This document shows positions 7,458 to 16,609 of a stretch of DNA of 33,788 nucleotides, piece after piece; the first letter of the stretch is position 1; every line of letters begins with the position of its first letter. This DNA comes from Candidatus Niyogiibacteriota bacterium (GTDB lineage: Bacteria; Patescibacteriota; Minisyncoccia; JACROR01): assembly GCA_016214345.1 (NCBI GenBank), contig JACROR010000020.1, positions 1 to 33,788 of the forward strand, written 5' to 3'. The notes beneath the pieces were generated by a model. That model was not told where the DNA came from. It worked only from the letters and a program-made list of their open reading frames with translations, and searched no databases. A program made the translations under genes and the position numbers.

Positions 7458-8841
7458 AATTTTCGTTTTTTTCCATATTGCTGAAACTCGCGATATTTTC
7501 GTTAAAATAAAGAGTGGTATCGCCGGTCGGCCCATTCCTATGTTTGGCTATCTCAATATCCACCTGATTTTTCCTGTCAGTGTTTTCCCGATATTTATCT
7601 TCACGATACATTAACATAACTACATCAGCGTCTTGCTCAATGGAACCGGAATCACGCAAATCGGAGAGCCGCGGCTTGGGAGGGCTCCTTTGGTCAACGG
7701 CGCGCGATAATTGCGCCAAAGCCAAAATAGGCACATTTAATTCTTTGGCCATAGCCTTCAACGATCTGGACACCTCGGTGATATGCGTAACCATATTATC
7801 AATATATCCTCTCTGGGGCTGTATTAACTGCAAATAATCAACCACTACCAGACCCAAGTCATGCTCCGCCTTAAGGCGTCTCGCCATAGCCCTCATTTGT
7901 AAGATGGTATTTGATCCTTCATCGTCAATAAAAATAGGCGCTTCGGAAAGCCTGCTTAACGCGGATTGAATCTGCGCAAGATCTTCTTCATTCGCGGCTA
8001 ACTTGCCGCTTCTTAAAGAATGCATATTAACGCGCGCTTCTGCTGAAATTAATCTGTCTACGAGTTGTTCAATGGACATTTCCAAACTAAAAATGCCCAC
8101 GGGACGTTTTTCGTTTATAGCGACATAGCGGGCGATATCCAAACCCAAAGAGGTTTTTCCGAAAGAAGGACGGGCCGCGAGTATTATCAAATCGGATTTT
8201 TGCAAACCGGAGAGCACATTGTCCATGCCGTGAAATCCGCTTTTTACTCCCCGTAATTCTCCTTTGTGCGCGTACGCGTGTTCAATGCGATTCCATGCTT
8301 CGCCCAAAGTGGATTTAACCGCCATAAAATTCTGCCGGAGCGATCGCTCCGAGATTTTGAATATTTTTTTCTCCGCGGTTTCCAGTAAAGCTCCCACGTC
8401 TTCATTTTCCTGGTAGCCAAGTTCCGAGATTTGTCCGGAGACATCTATTAAATTGCGCAATACCGCTTTTTTTCTGACTATCTCCGCGTAATGCGCGACA
8501 TTGGAGGCGGTAGGGACGGAATTAACCAAAGAAGTAAGATAGGTCGTGCCACCGATCGCATCCATTAAATTACTTTCTTTAAGACGAATGGAAACGGAAA
8601 GCAGGTCAATGGGCGCGCGCCTGCTGAAAAGCTCAACCATGCTTTCATAGATCTGGCGATGGTTCGTATTATAAAAATCTTCGGCGTCTAAAATGTCTAC
8701 CACTTTTATGATAGCTCTGCCGTCCAACATTAAAGATCCCAAAACCGATATCTCCGCCTCCAGATTTTGAGGCAGCATACGGAGAGAAGTATTAGCAATG
8801 CCGGAATATGGTCCTTTGGAAGAGTTCTTTTTTAATGCCAT
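7450..8841 (-). CDS. dnaB: Replicative DNA helicase DnaB
   Basis: MLPQNLEAEISVLGSLMLD, Walker A AARPSFGKTSLGLDIA, SLEMSIEQLVDRL, VVVDYLQLI, LSDLRDSGSIEQDADVVMLMYR; start at MALKKNSS. Confidence 0.95.
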   Translation of the reverse strand: MALKKNSSKGPYSGIANTSLRMLPQNLEAEISVLGSLMLDGRAIIKVVDILDAEDFYNTNHRQIYESMVELFSRRAPIDLLSVSIRLKESNLMDAIGGTTYLTSLVNSVPTASNVAHYAEIVRKKAVLRNLIDVSGQISELGYQENEDVGALLETAEKKIFKISERSLRQNFMAVKSTLGEAWNRIEHAYAHKGELRGVKSGFHGMDNVLSGLQKSDLIILAARPSFGKTSLGLDIARYVAINEKRPVGIFSLEMSIEQLVDRLISAEARVNMHSLRSGKLAANEEDLAQIQSALSRLSEAPIFIDDEGSNTILQMRAMARRLKAEHDLGLVVVDYLQLIQPQRGYIDNMVTHITEVSRSLKAMAKELNVPILALAQLSRAVDQRSPPKPRLSDLRDSGSIEQDADVVMLMYREDKYRENTDRKNQVDIEIAKHRNGPTGDTTLYFNENIASFSNMEKNENYA

Positions 8842-8929
8842 GTTCACAATATAGCAAAGTTTAAATGGGCTCTCAAGACGTGAATTCACACAAAGTCTTA
8901 ATAAGATGTGAATTTGCCGAGGCAAAACC

Positions 8930-8954
8930 TTGCCCGACATACGATGTCGGGCAA
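8930..8954. repeat. 11-3-11 palindrome in the cysS-dnaB intergenic region
   Basis: TTGCCCGACAT-ACG-ATGTCGGGCAA. Confidence 0.9.
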
Positions 8955-8985
8955 TAACAAAAAAGCCTGATTTTTAAGCCATATT

Positions 8986-9004
8986 CCATAGGTGCCACCT
9001 ATGG
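8986..9004. repeat. 8-3-8 palindrome directly downstream of cysS
   Basis: CCATAGGT-GCC-ACCTATGG. Confidence 0.8.
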
Positions 9005-9008
9005 GAAC

Positions 9009-10379
9009 CTATAAGAAAACTCTTTTTAGGCGTGGCCCCTCGGGTGTATCCTCAACTATCCATCCTTTTTCAGCCAAATCACGTCTTAAGATGTCTGTTT
9101 CTTTCCATTTTTTGTTACGCCTTAAAACTTCCCGTTCTTCCACCAAACGTTTTATATCTTCCGGCGCCTCTTCTTCTTTGATCTTATTCAGGCCCAGCCC
9201 CATCACTTTATCCGTCCACAATAAATCTTTAAGACTTACCGAACCTATGTTGTCCCATAAAAGAGCCAGAGCTTTCGGAGTATTCAGGTCATCGTTAATG
9301 GCTTCCAAAAATTGTCCGGTAAATTTATTTGCGCGCGGCACTTCGTTAGTTTTATCCCGCGGCTCCTTTTGTAATTTCAACACTACATTGTACAAGCGTT
9401 CACGGGCGGACTTGGCCGCGCTCAACGCTTCTAAACTGAATAACAGGGGAGAGCGGTAATGCGCGGTCATGACCAAATATCTGTAATCCATGGGATGAAA
9501 ACCCCTGGATCCGAGTTCGCTTAGAGTCATTAAATTGCCTTCGGATTTTCCCATTCGTTTGCCACCGGCGATCAGCAAATTGCCATGTATCCAAAAATTC
9601 ACGAATTTTTTCCCGGTCGCGGCTTCGGCTTGCGCTATTTCATTGGTATGATGCACGGGAATATGATCAATGCCGCCGCAATGAATATCAAATTGTTCGC
9701 CTAAATGCTTCATGCTCATCGCGGAACATTCTATATGCCATCCGGGAAATCCTTTGCCCCACGGAGACTCCCATCCTATTTCATTGAATTTCAATAAAGC
9801 AAAATCACGCGGATTTTTTTTCTCCGAATTTTGTATTCTGCTTTGAATATCGGCCGCGTTCGTCTGAACCAATTTTCCGTAATCAACAAAAAGAGCGGTA
9901 TTGAAATAAACGCCGTCACTCGTGGTATAAACATACCCTTTATCTTCCAATCGTTGGATGAGCGCCACCTCTTCTTTTATATATTCGGAGGCCGCGCACC
10001 AAATGTCGGGCATTATGATATTTAATTTTGCCAAATCTTTTTTAAAAGCCGCGGCATAAAATTCCGCCACCTCTTTCATGGCATCAAGCGTGAACGGTTT
10101 GCCTTCGCGGCGCAACGCCTTAGCCATTTTGTCTTCACCTTCATCGGAATCCGAAGTAAGATGCCCAATGTCGGTAATGTTCATAACATGCCGGACCGCG
10201 TAATCATTCAACAAAAGAGCGCGCTTCAAAATATCTTCAAAAATATAGGTGCGCAAATTGCCCACATGCGCGTAATCATAAACCGTGGGGCCGCATGTGT
10301 ATAAGCCAACCTCTTTATCGCGAATAGGTTCAAAAACTTCCTTTTTTCGGCTTAATGAATTATATAAAGTCAGCCGCAT
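9009..10379 (-). CDS. cysS: Cysteine--tRNA ligase
   Basis: LYTCGPTVYDYAHVGNLRTYI, WESPWGKGFPGWHIECSAMSMKHLGEQFDIHCGGIDHIPVHHTNEIAQ, KRMGKSEGN (KMSKS-like). Confidence 0.96.
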   Translation of the reverse strand: MRLTLYNSLSRKKEVFEPIRDKEVGLYTCGPTVYDYAHVGNLRTYIFEDILKRALLLNDYAVRHVMNITDIGHLTSDSDEGEDKMAKALRREGKPFTLDAMKEVAEFYAAAFKKDLAKLNIIMPDIWCAASEYIKEEVALIQRLEDKGYVYTTSDGVYFNTALFVDYGKLVQTNAADIQSRIQNSEKKNPRDFALLKFNEIGWESPWGKGFPGWHIECSAMSMKHLGEQFDIHCGGIDHIPVHHTNEIAQAEAATGKKFVNFWIHGNLLIAGGKRMGKSEGNLMTLSELGSRGFHPMDYRYLVMTAHYRSPLLFSLEALSAAKSARERLYNVVLKLQKEPRDKTNEVPRANKFTGQFLEAINDDLNTPKALALLWDNIGSVSLKDLLWTDKVMGLGLNKIKEEEAPEDIKRLVEEREVLRRNKKWKETDILRRDLAEKGWIVEDTPEGPRLKRVFL

Positions 10380-10441
10380 ATTACTTAAATATAGTATAGT
10401 CCGGCTTTCTGGACAAACAAAATGGCTTTTGAGATAATAGG

Positions 10442-10471
10442 ATATATGAAATGCTGCGGCATTTCATATAT
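10442..10471. repeat. 13-bp-stem hairpin directly upstream of the S41 peptidase start
   Basis: ATATATGAAATGC-tgcg-GCATTTCATATAT, ending 4 nt before ATG 10475. Confidence 0.85.
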
Positions 10472-10474
10472 TTT

Positions 10475-11755
10475 ATGGATAAACCTTTTTGGCACAGAAT
10501 AAGACCCATATTAAAAAAAGCCGGTGTCGCAACGGCGGCTTTTTTGGCAGTAGCCGGCATATTTTTGAGCGGCGTTTATTTCGGCTATTATAAACGGCCC
10601 GCCATAGACAAAGTCTTCGCAATCACCAATAAAGAGTCCGCTCTGTACGCATCCGGTTCAAACTTGGATTTTGACCCATTTTGGAAGGCGTGGAGTTTGC
10701 TGGAAAACAAATATGTGGCCAATGACGGGATAGACCGGCAGGCCATGATCTGGGGCGCTATTGAAGGAATGACGAAATCATTGAATGATCCTTATACCGT
10801 GTTTTTTCCTCCGACAGAAAAAGAGATATTTGAGAGCCAAATAAAAGGCGATTTTGAAGGAGTAGGCATGGAAATCGGAATAAGAAAAAATATTTTGACC
10901 GTAATCGCTCCGCTTAAAAATACGCCCGCTGACCGCGCCGGAATAAAATCCGGTGATAAAATCGTAAAAATTAACGATAAAGTAACGTCCGATCTTACCG
11001 TGGACAAGGCCGTAAAACTTATCCGTGGGCCAAAAGGAACCACCGTGGTCTTGACCATACTAAGAGATGACGAAGAAAAAACACGCGAAATCAGCGTCAC
11101 GCGAGACCGCATAGAAATTCCGGTCATGGATACTCAAAAAATTGAGGCGAAAGCGGACGGCGATAAGTCAGCCGCCACGCCAAAAGGAATTTTCGTCATG
11201 CGCCTGTACAGTTTCGGCGAAAATTCCGGAACGGCTTTCAGATCCGCCTTACGGGAAATGGCGCTAAGCGGCAACCAAAAACTTATTTTAGATCTGCGCT
11301 CCAATCCCGGAGGATATCTGGAAATGGCGGTGGACATAGCAAGCTGGTTTTTACCAATGGGTAAAGTCGTGGCCAGAGAAAAATTCGGCGATGACAAAGA
11401 AATTTTGTATAGAAGCAGGGGATACGGAGCGCTGGAAAATGTTCCCCTGGTAATTCTCGTGAATGAAGGATCGGCTTCGGCATCGGAAATTTTGGCCGGC
11501 GCGCTCCAAGAAAACGGCAAAGCAACCCTGGTAGGCGCCAAAACATTCGGCAAAGGATCGGTGCAGGAATTGATGCCTATAACCGATGATACAGCGCTCA
11601 AAGTAACCATAGCGCGCTGGCTGACACCCAATGGAAAATCCATATCCGAAAAGGGATTGGAACCGGATGTTTTGGTACAAATAAGCGAACAGGACAGCGC
11701 AAATCATAAAGATCCACAAATGGATAAAGCGGTGGAAATATTAAAAAATCTCTAA
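10475..11755 (+). CDS. S41 family carboxyl-terminal processing peptidase with PDZ domain
   Basis: [82 protein letters not shown] (Ser), [11 protein letters not shown] (Lys). Confidence 0.94.
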   Translation: MDKPFWHRIRPILKKAGVATAAFLAVAGIFLSGVYFGYYKRPAIDKVFAITNKESALYASGSNLDFDPFWKAWSLLENKYVANDGIDRQAMIWGAIEGMTKSLNDPYTVFFPPTEKEIFESQIKGDFEGVGMEIGIRKNILTVIAPLKNTPADRAGIKSGDKIVKINDKVTSDLTVDKAVKLIRGPKGTTVVLTILRDDEEKTREISVTRDRIEIPVMDTQKIEAKADGDKSAATPKGIFVMRLYSFGENSGTAFRSALREMALSGNQKLILDLRSNPGGYLEMAVDIASWFLPMGKVVAREKFGDDKEILYRSRGYGALENVPLVILVNEGSASASEILAGALQENGKATLVGAKTFGKGSVQELMPITDDTALKVTIARWLTPNGKSISEKGLEPDVLVQISEQDSANHKDPQMDKAVEILKNL

Positions 11756-11762
11756 AGCTTCG

Positions 11763-11891
11763 ATGAAGGTCATACTATCGCGAGACATTCCGGGCATAGG
11801 ACGCAAAGGCGAAATTAAAAACGTGCATGACGGATATGCCCGCAATTTTTTGTTGATTAAAAAATTAGCCCACCATAATGTCCAAACTTGA
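11763..11891 (+). CDS. rplI: Ribosomal protein bL9, N-terminal domain (frame-split; below the ORF-track length cutoff)
   Basis: Manual translation [42 protein letters not shown], matching the bL9 N-domain pattern MKVIL...G.G..G....V..GYARNFL. Confidence 0.8.
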   Translation: MKVILSRDIPGIGRKGEIKNVHDGYARNFLLIKKLAHHNVQT

Positions 11892-12120
11892 AAATTTGGA
11901 AATTATAATAAAAGAAAAAGCGAACGACAAAGGCCATTTATTCGCCGGCGTTGATGAAAAACGCATTTCCGAATCATTATCCGAACATCACATCAAAGGA
12001 TTTTCCGCTAAAGATATCGCGCTCCCCGAGCCGATCAAAGAAATAGGGGAATACGACGTCAAAATAAAAAAAGACGGGCAAGAAGCCGCCATCAAATTAA
12101 AAATCCAACCAAAAAAATAA
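11878..12120 (+). CDS. rplI: Ribosomal protein bL9, C-terminal domain (other half, +1 frame)
   Basis: [47 protein letters not shown] matches the bL9 C-domain pattern (GKLFGSV...I...I....G..I.....I.LP..IK..G.Y.V.v). Confidence 0.8.
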   Translation: MSKLENLEIIIKEKANDKGHLFAGVDEKRISESLSEHHIKGFSAKDIALPEPIKEIGEYDVKIKKDGQEAAIKLKIQPKK

Positions 12121-12125
12121 TACCG

Positions 12126-12404
12126 CTAAACCGCGATCACATCCACCACCTTGGCTTTTCGTTTGGATCCGTCAAAGCAAGCTTTCGTGGTATTGCGAAA
12201 TTTAACAGTTCCCTCGGCAACCGCGTAAAGAGTATGATCTTTGCCACAACGGACATTTTTACCGGCAAGTATAACGGTGCCTCGCTGACGGACTATAATA
12301 GAACCGGGGCGCGCGTGTCGTCCATCAGATAATTTAATTCCCAGATATTTTGGTTGCGAATCCGTAAGATTGCTGGTTGATCCGCCTGATTTTGTATGCG
12401 CCAT
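12126..12404 (-). CDS. rpmA: 50S ribosomal protein bL27
   Basis: [69 protein letters not shown]. Confidence 0.95.
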   Translation of the reverse strand: MAHTKSGGSTSNLTDSQPKYLGIKLSDGRHARPGSIIVRQRGTVILAGKNVRCGKDHTLYAVAEGTVKFRNTTKACFDGSKRKAKVVDVIAV

Positions 12405-12447
12405 ATTAAGTTGAAATAGTTATGTCTATAAATACGCAATAAATTAT

Positions 12448-12831
12448 ATGTTAGCAGAAAGAATTAATAAGTTCAAGACCGCGCTGGAAGAGCGTAAAAA
12501 CGACCTATTTACGGCCGCGGCCATTGTTCTAATAGCAATCATCGGCTTTGGCCTGGGCCGGTTATCCGCTATTTATGAACGAAAAACGCCCGTTACCGTG
12601 GAATATTTGAATGATACCGGAACGACAACGAACGCTATGACTTCAAATAAGGATGAAAATACCGGCTTCAGCGTCAACAATACAGGCATAGTTGCGAGCA
12701 AAAACGGCAGCAAATATTATCCGGCTGATTGTCCGGCAGCTGCCCGCATTAAAGAAGAAAACAAGATACGATTCAATTCAGCGAAAGAGGCGGAGGCGGC
12801 CGGCTACTCCGCGTCCGTAATGTGCCAATAA
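12448..12831 (+). CDS. Single-pass membrane protein with C-terminal Ada-like metal-binding motif
   Basis: N-terminal TM (DLFTAAAIVLIAIIGFGLGRL); C-terminus SKYYPADCPAAARIKEENKIRFNSAKEAEAAGYSASVMC. Confidence 0.65.
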   Translation: MLAERINKFKTALEERKNDLFTAAAIVLIAIIGFGLGRLSAIYERKTPVTVEYLNDTGTTTNAMTSNKDENTGFSVNNTGIVASKNGSKYYPADCPAAARIKEENKIRFNSAKEAEAAGYSASVMCQ

Positions 12832-12854
12832 TGCGAACGTTATTCCAACTTTTT

Positions 12855-12886
12855 CAGTCATTTTCTCCATATGGAGAAAATGACTG
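12855..12886. repeat. 32-bp perfect palindrome between convergent genes
   Basis: CAGTCATTTTCTCCAT/ATGGAGAAAATGACTG, no spacer. Confidence 0.92.
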
Positions 12887-12891
12887 GATAT

Positions 12892-14061
12892 TTAAATCGT
12901 TTCCGTTTTTATGGTTTTGCGAGAAACAGTGAGCGTTTTGGTTTCTTTTTCGCCATTTAGCGCTTCCGTCTGAATTTTTTGCCGCAACGGCGAAGGCAGG
13001 GAATTAACCACTTCTTCCAATTTTCTGTCATCAACTTTTAACGCGTCAGCCCATTTTCCGGCCGCCTCCAGCATTGGACGTATTTTTTCCACATCATAGA
13101 TCGCGTGCCTTTTGACGGTTCTGGTGATATAGCCGTTATTCCCAAATACGCGCTCCACGCCATTTTGGTTCAAATACGCGTGTATGATCCCTTGGAGCGT
13201 TTTTATTTGCGCGCTATTTTCCTCGGATGCTTTTTTCAATGCCAAATATTCATTGGCAATGCCCCTGATCTCTTCTTCGCCCAAGGCATCTTTCTTATAA
13301 AGATGCTGCCACATGGGGCACACTTCTTTATAACCGCACCAATCACAAAGCGGTCCGGGTATGGCGGGGAAGTCCTGATCTTTCACCCGTTCTTCAATTT
13401 CATTTATGGTGGAAATTATGGATGCTTTGGTTTTCTCCAAAGAATCCGCGTCGCGTTCGGTTGAGATCTTCTCGTTGTGCTTTAAAAAATACAAACTTAA
13501 TTTTATGTTCTTTGCTTCCAAATGAGGCCAGCGACGCAAAAGCCCTAAATGGTATATGGACATCTGTAAATTATGGTCCAAAATATTTTGCGATGGCATT
13601 TTACGCGCCGTTTTGTAATCTATTATCTCGTAGGTATGGTCGTCTATTTTATCTATGCGGTCTATAATGCCGGCTAAAACGTGTTTTTCTCCTGTTTCCG
13701 GATCGGCCAATTCCACGTCAAAACGGGATTCCAAGTCCACAACATGAAAATTCCACGGCTGATTTTTGGCATAAAACTGTTTCAACAATTCCAAGCCGTC
13801 CTTATAATACGCCTCTTCTTCACCAGTTTGCCACGCGATTTTTATTTTTTTCTCCTCCCAGCGAGTTATAAAAAAATTTATAACCTCGTCTAAGGTGGGG
13901 TAGAGAGGGGTCTTTTGGAACATACATCTAAGGGCTTCATGCACAATCGTGCCAAAAACCGCCTCCTTGCTTTTAGGAGCTTTGAGTTTGTCTATGTTCT
14001 GATATTTATATTTGAGCGGACAGGTTTTGTATGTGTCTAACGCCGAATATGAAGTACGCAT
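12892..14061 (-). CDS. PD-(D/E)XK superfamily nuclease (RecB-family exonuclease-like)
   Basis: SYSALDTYKTCPLKYKYQNI, FGTIVHEALRCMF, LAGIIDRIDKIDDHTYEIIDYKTARK, and cysteines CDWCGYKEVCPMW. Confidence 0.88.
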   Translation of the reverse strand: MRTSYSALDTYKTCPLKYKYQNIDKLKAPKSKEAVFGTIVHEALRCMFQKTPLYPTLDEVINFFITRWEEKKIKIAWQTGEEEAYYKDGLELLKQFYAKNQPWNFHVVDLESRFDVELADPETGEKHVLAGIIDRIDKIDDHTYEIIDYKTARKMPSQNILDHNLQMSIYHLGLLRRWPHLEAKNIKLSLYFLKHNEKISTERDADSLEKTKASIISTINEIEERVKDQDFPAIPGPLCDWCGYKEVCPMWQHLYKKDALGEEEIRGIANEYLALKKASEENSAQIKTLQGIIHAYLNQNGVERVFGNNGYITRTVKRHAIYDVEKIRPMLEAAGKWADALKVDDRKLEEVVNSLPSPLRQKIQTEALNGEKETKTLTVSRKTIKTETI

Positions 14062-14121
14062 AGGTATATAATACTACATTAGCTTTAAAAGCCGCCACTT
14101 TCTTGGTATTATAGAAAAAAT

Positions 14122-14907
14122 ATGAACAATGAAACATCAAGATCGCTTAAATTAGTATGCCTCAATGTGTGGGCCGGAATGATAGAAAAACCTCTTATGG
14201 ATTTTTTAGTAAAATCCGCCGAAGATACGGACATATTTTGTTTGCAAGAAGTGGTGCGAAGAAATGACGGCGTGGGCGACATATACCACAAAATATCATC
14301 TGCCTTGCCGGATTTCAGTATTTATTTCGCGCCCATGATATCTGATCTGTCCCGATACAAATTAAGCAACATCACCAACCTAAATACCAAAGACGCCGCC
14401 ATCGGACCCGCAATCTTGATCCGCAACGATCTTATGATCGAAAAAAACGGCGACCTCGCCGTGTTCGGGGAATATGAAAAGATCCGGCATATAGCCGGAC
14501 AAAAACATGAATTTCTGGCGCATAATATTATATATGCCGTGGTGGCGATGAACGGTAAAAAATATACGATCTGCAATTTGCATGGTCTTCCTGCTTGGCC
14601 AAAAACCGACACGCCGGAACGATTGAAACAATCTCAAAAAATAAAAACATTCATGGATGCCTCGCCATCTCCCAAAATACTTTGCGGAGACTTCAATATA
14701 TCTCCCGAAGCAAAAAGCATGCGCATATTGGAGGAGGGGATGATTGATCTTATAAAAACGTACAATATTAAAACTACCAGACTTCCGGAAGCAGACGATA
14801 AATTTTCCGATTATATTTTGGTTTCGCCCGATATTAAAGTAAAAGAATTTTCCGTGCCACAAATCAGAATATCAGATCATCTGCCGCTTATAATGAAGTT
14901 TCGCTAA
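14122..14907 (+). CDS. Endonuclease/exonuclease/phosphatase family protein
   Basis: LVCLNVWAG, DIFCLQEV, YTICNLHG, LCGDFNISPEA, FSDYILVSPDIK, ISDHLPLIMKF. Confidence 0.88.
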   Translation: MNNETSRSLKLVCLNVWAGMIEKPLMDFLVKSAEDTDIFCLQEVVRRNDGVGDIYHKISSALPDFSIYFAPMISDLSRYKLSNITNLNTKDAAIGPAILIRNDLMIEKNGDLAVFGEYEKIRHIAGQKHEFLAHNIIYAVVAMNGKKYTICNLHGLPAWPKTDTPERLKQSQKIKTFMDASPSPKILCGDFNISPEAKSMRILEEGMIDLIKTYNIKTTRLPEADDKFSDYILVSPDIKVKEFSVPQIRISDHLPLIMKFR

Positions 14908-15022
14908 TCATGACGGATGTAGTTCGTGCAGGGAGAGGGTGTCTTTTTATATATTCTTATCGTCGCACAATATACATTTTACGACGTTAAAATAATCCGA
15001 CCCGCCAACTGGCGGACTAAAC

Positions 15023-15298
15023 CTACTTTTCTCCCGGAATAGCGCTTTGGCCGGACTTTATCTTATCCATGGCGCCCACAAAAGGCTTCCATAGAATATC
15101 CACCCATAACTGCCAAGCTACTTTAACCGGACTATGAAGATAATTATCCCACAACCAATTTGAAAAATTCCACGCCACAGAAAAGTTATCCTTCACTATT
15201 CTATTATTCACAACATCCAGCAATCTCACTCCCATAAGACTTACTATGACCAATAATAAAACTAAAATTATCACAAATTGTATAAAACCGTTATTCAT
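15023..15298 (-). CDS. Small membrane protein of unknown function
   Basis: 91-aa ORF with N-terminal TM (IQFVIILVLLLVIVSLMGV). Confidence 0.5.
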   Translation of the reverse strand: MNNGFIQFVIILVLLLVIVSLMGVRLLDVVNNRIVKDNFSVAWNFSNWLWDNYLHSPVKVAWQLWVDILWKPFVGAMDKIKSGQSAIPGEK

Positions 15299-15319
15299 AT
15301 TTTATATTATACCATAGTC

Positions 15320-16600
15320 TTATAAGTAATCCAAAGGATTCAAATAACCTCCGTAAGGCAATAGCGCGCATCGTCCGGATGCGGATGGCCCAAAACGTAT
15401 TTCTCCCGCCTTTCCGGCGGCATAAACCGTAAAATGCAAATGTGGCCCGGTAGTATAGCCGGTATTGCCGCCATAAGCGATAAGTTGGCTGCGACTGACA
15501 CGTTCCCCGTCTGAAATTTTTATTAAAGATAAGTGGGCGTAAAGCGTCGCTAAATTATTCGGATGTTCTACGACTATCCATTTTCCATACGATCCTCCCG
15601 GACACGACAAATCCGAATTTCCCGTCCGTAAAACCACCCCTTCATCCGCCGCGTAAATCGGCGCTCCCACGGATGCCCGCAGATCAATGCCATTATGCCC
15701 GCCCCCCTTATAAACATCCGAATTATATTGCGCGAATTGCGTAAGCCCGAAACCCTGCGTTATGTAAGGATTGGCCACCGGCCAAGCCAGTACGCCTTTT
15801 CGCGCCACGGGCAACGCTGACGGATCGATCAATTTGCGCAATTCATTTTCTATGGCGGATATTTCGTTTAAAATATCCACTCGTTCTTTTTCCCGCGCGG
15901 CAAGCATTTTCTGGTATTCTGTTTCTTTATTTTTGGTGTCTTTGAGTAAAATATTCTTATCATTGTACGCATTTTTCTGAATAACTTTCCGATCCGTCAG
16001 TTCGCCCTTTAAATCTAAAAGATTGGCTTTTTCATTTTGCCGCCTGGCTTCGGTGTTTTGCAAATCCTCTTTAATTTGACGGAGTGAGGCTAAATTATTT
16101 CCCACGCTATTTTGCAGATCTTCCATGTATTTCAATTCATTGAAAAAATCCGACAATTGATCGCGCGCCAAGAGTATTTCCACCAACGACTGCGACTCCG
16201 TTTCATAAACATTGCGAAGGGCTTGCGCCAACGCGCCGCGATTGCTGTTTATTTCTTCCTCTTTATCGGCGATTTCCAAAAGCAGTTTTTCTATTTCCAA
16301 TTCTGCTTTACCTATTTTACTTTGCGTATATTTTATATCCGCGTTCAATTTGAAAACGGTCGCGTTAATGGTTGAAATTTGGTTTTTCAAAGTCTTTGCC
16401 TGACTTTCCGTGGCATCTATCTTAGACCTGTATTGCGCGATTTCTTCTTCCAGTGCTTTTATTTCCTGATTGCGCTGTTCTATTTTACTTCTAAGATCGT
16501 CTGCTTGCGAAGCTCTCGCGTATCCGCTCATAAATAATGCCGCGATAAAAAACACGGCCATTATGTAACTCATTATTAATTTATCGTGTTTTCGCGGCAT
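15320..16600 (-). CDS. EnvC-like murein hydrolase activator / M23 (LytM) peptidase with coiled coil
   Basis: Signal-like N-terminus, long coiled coil, then GGGHNGIDLRASVGAPIYAADEGVV, VVEHPNNLATLYAHLS, GNTGYTTGPHLHF. Confidence 0.92.
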   Translation of the reverse strand: MPRKHDKLIMSYIMAVFFIAALFMSGYARASQADDLRSKIEQRNQEIKALEEEIAQYRSKIDATESQAKTLKNQISTINATVFKLNADIKYTQSKIGKAELEIEKLLLEIADKEEEINSNRGALAQALRNVYETESQSLVEILLARDQLSDFFNELKYMEDLQNSVGNNLASLRQIKEDLQNTEARRQNEKANLLDLKGELTDRKVIQKNAYNDKNILLKDTKNKETEYQKMLAAREKERVDILNEISAIENELRKLIDPSALPVARKGVLAWPVANPYITQGFGLTQFAQYNSDVYKGGGHNGIDLRASVGAPIYAADEGVVLRTGNSDLSCPGGSYGKWIVVEHPNNLATLYAHLSLIKISDGERVSRSQLIAYGGNTGYTTGPHLHFTVYAAGKAGEIRFGPSASGRCALLPYGGYLNPLDYL

Positions 16601-16609
16601 AAATATTAA

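Noticed and set aside
7189-7614. Plus-strand ORF 141 aa (PACPVGRPACPVGRPAS)
   Set aside because: Antisense to well-supported recR/dnaB; repetitive peptide comes from the palindrome.
8842-8940. N-terminal extension of DnaB (MSGKVLPRQIHILLRL...)
   Set aside because: Encoded by the intergenic palindrome region; a conventional start MALKKNSS exists at 8841.
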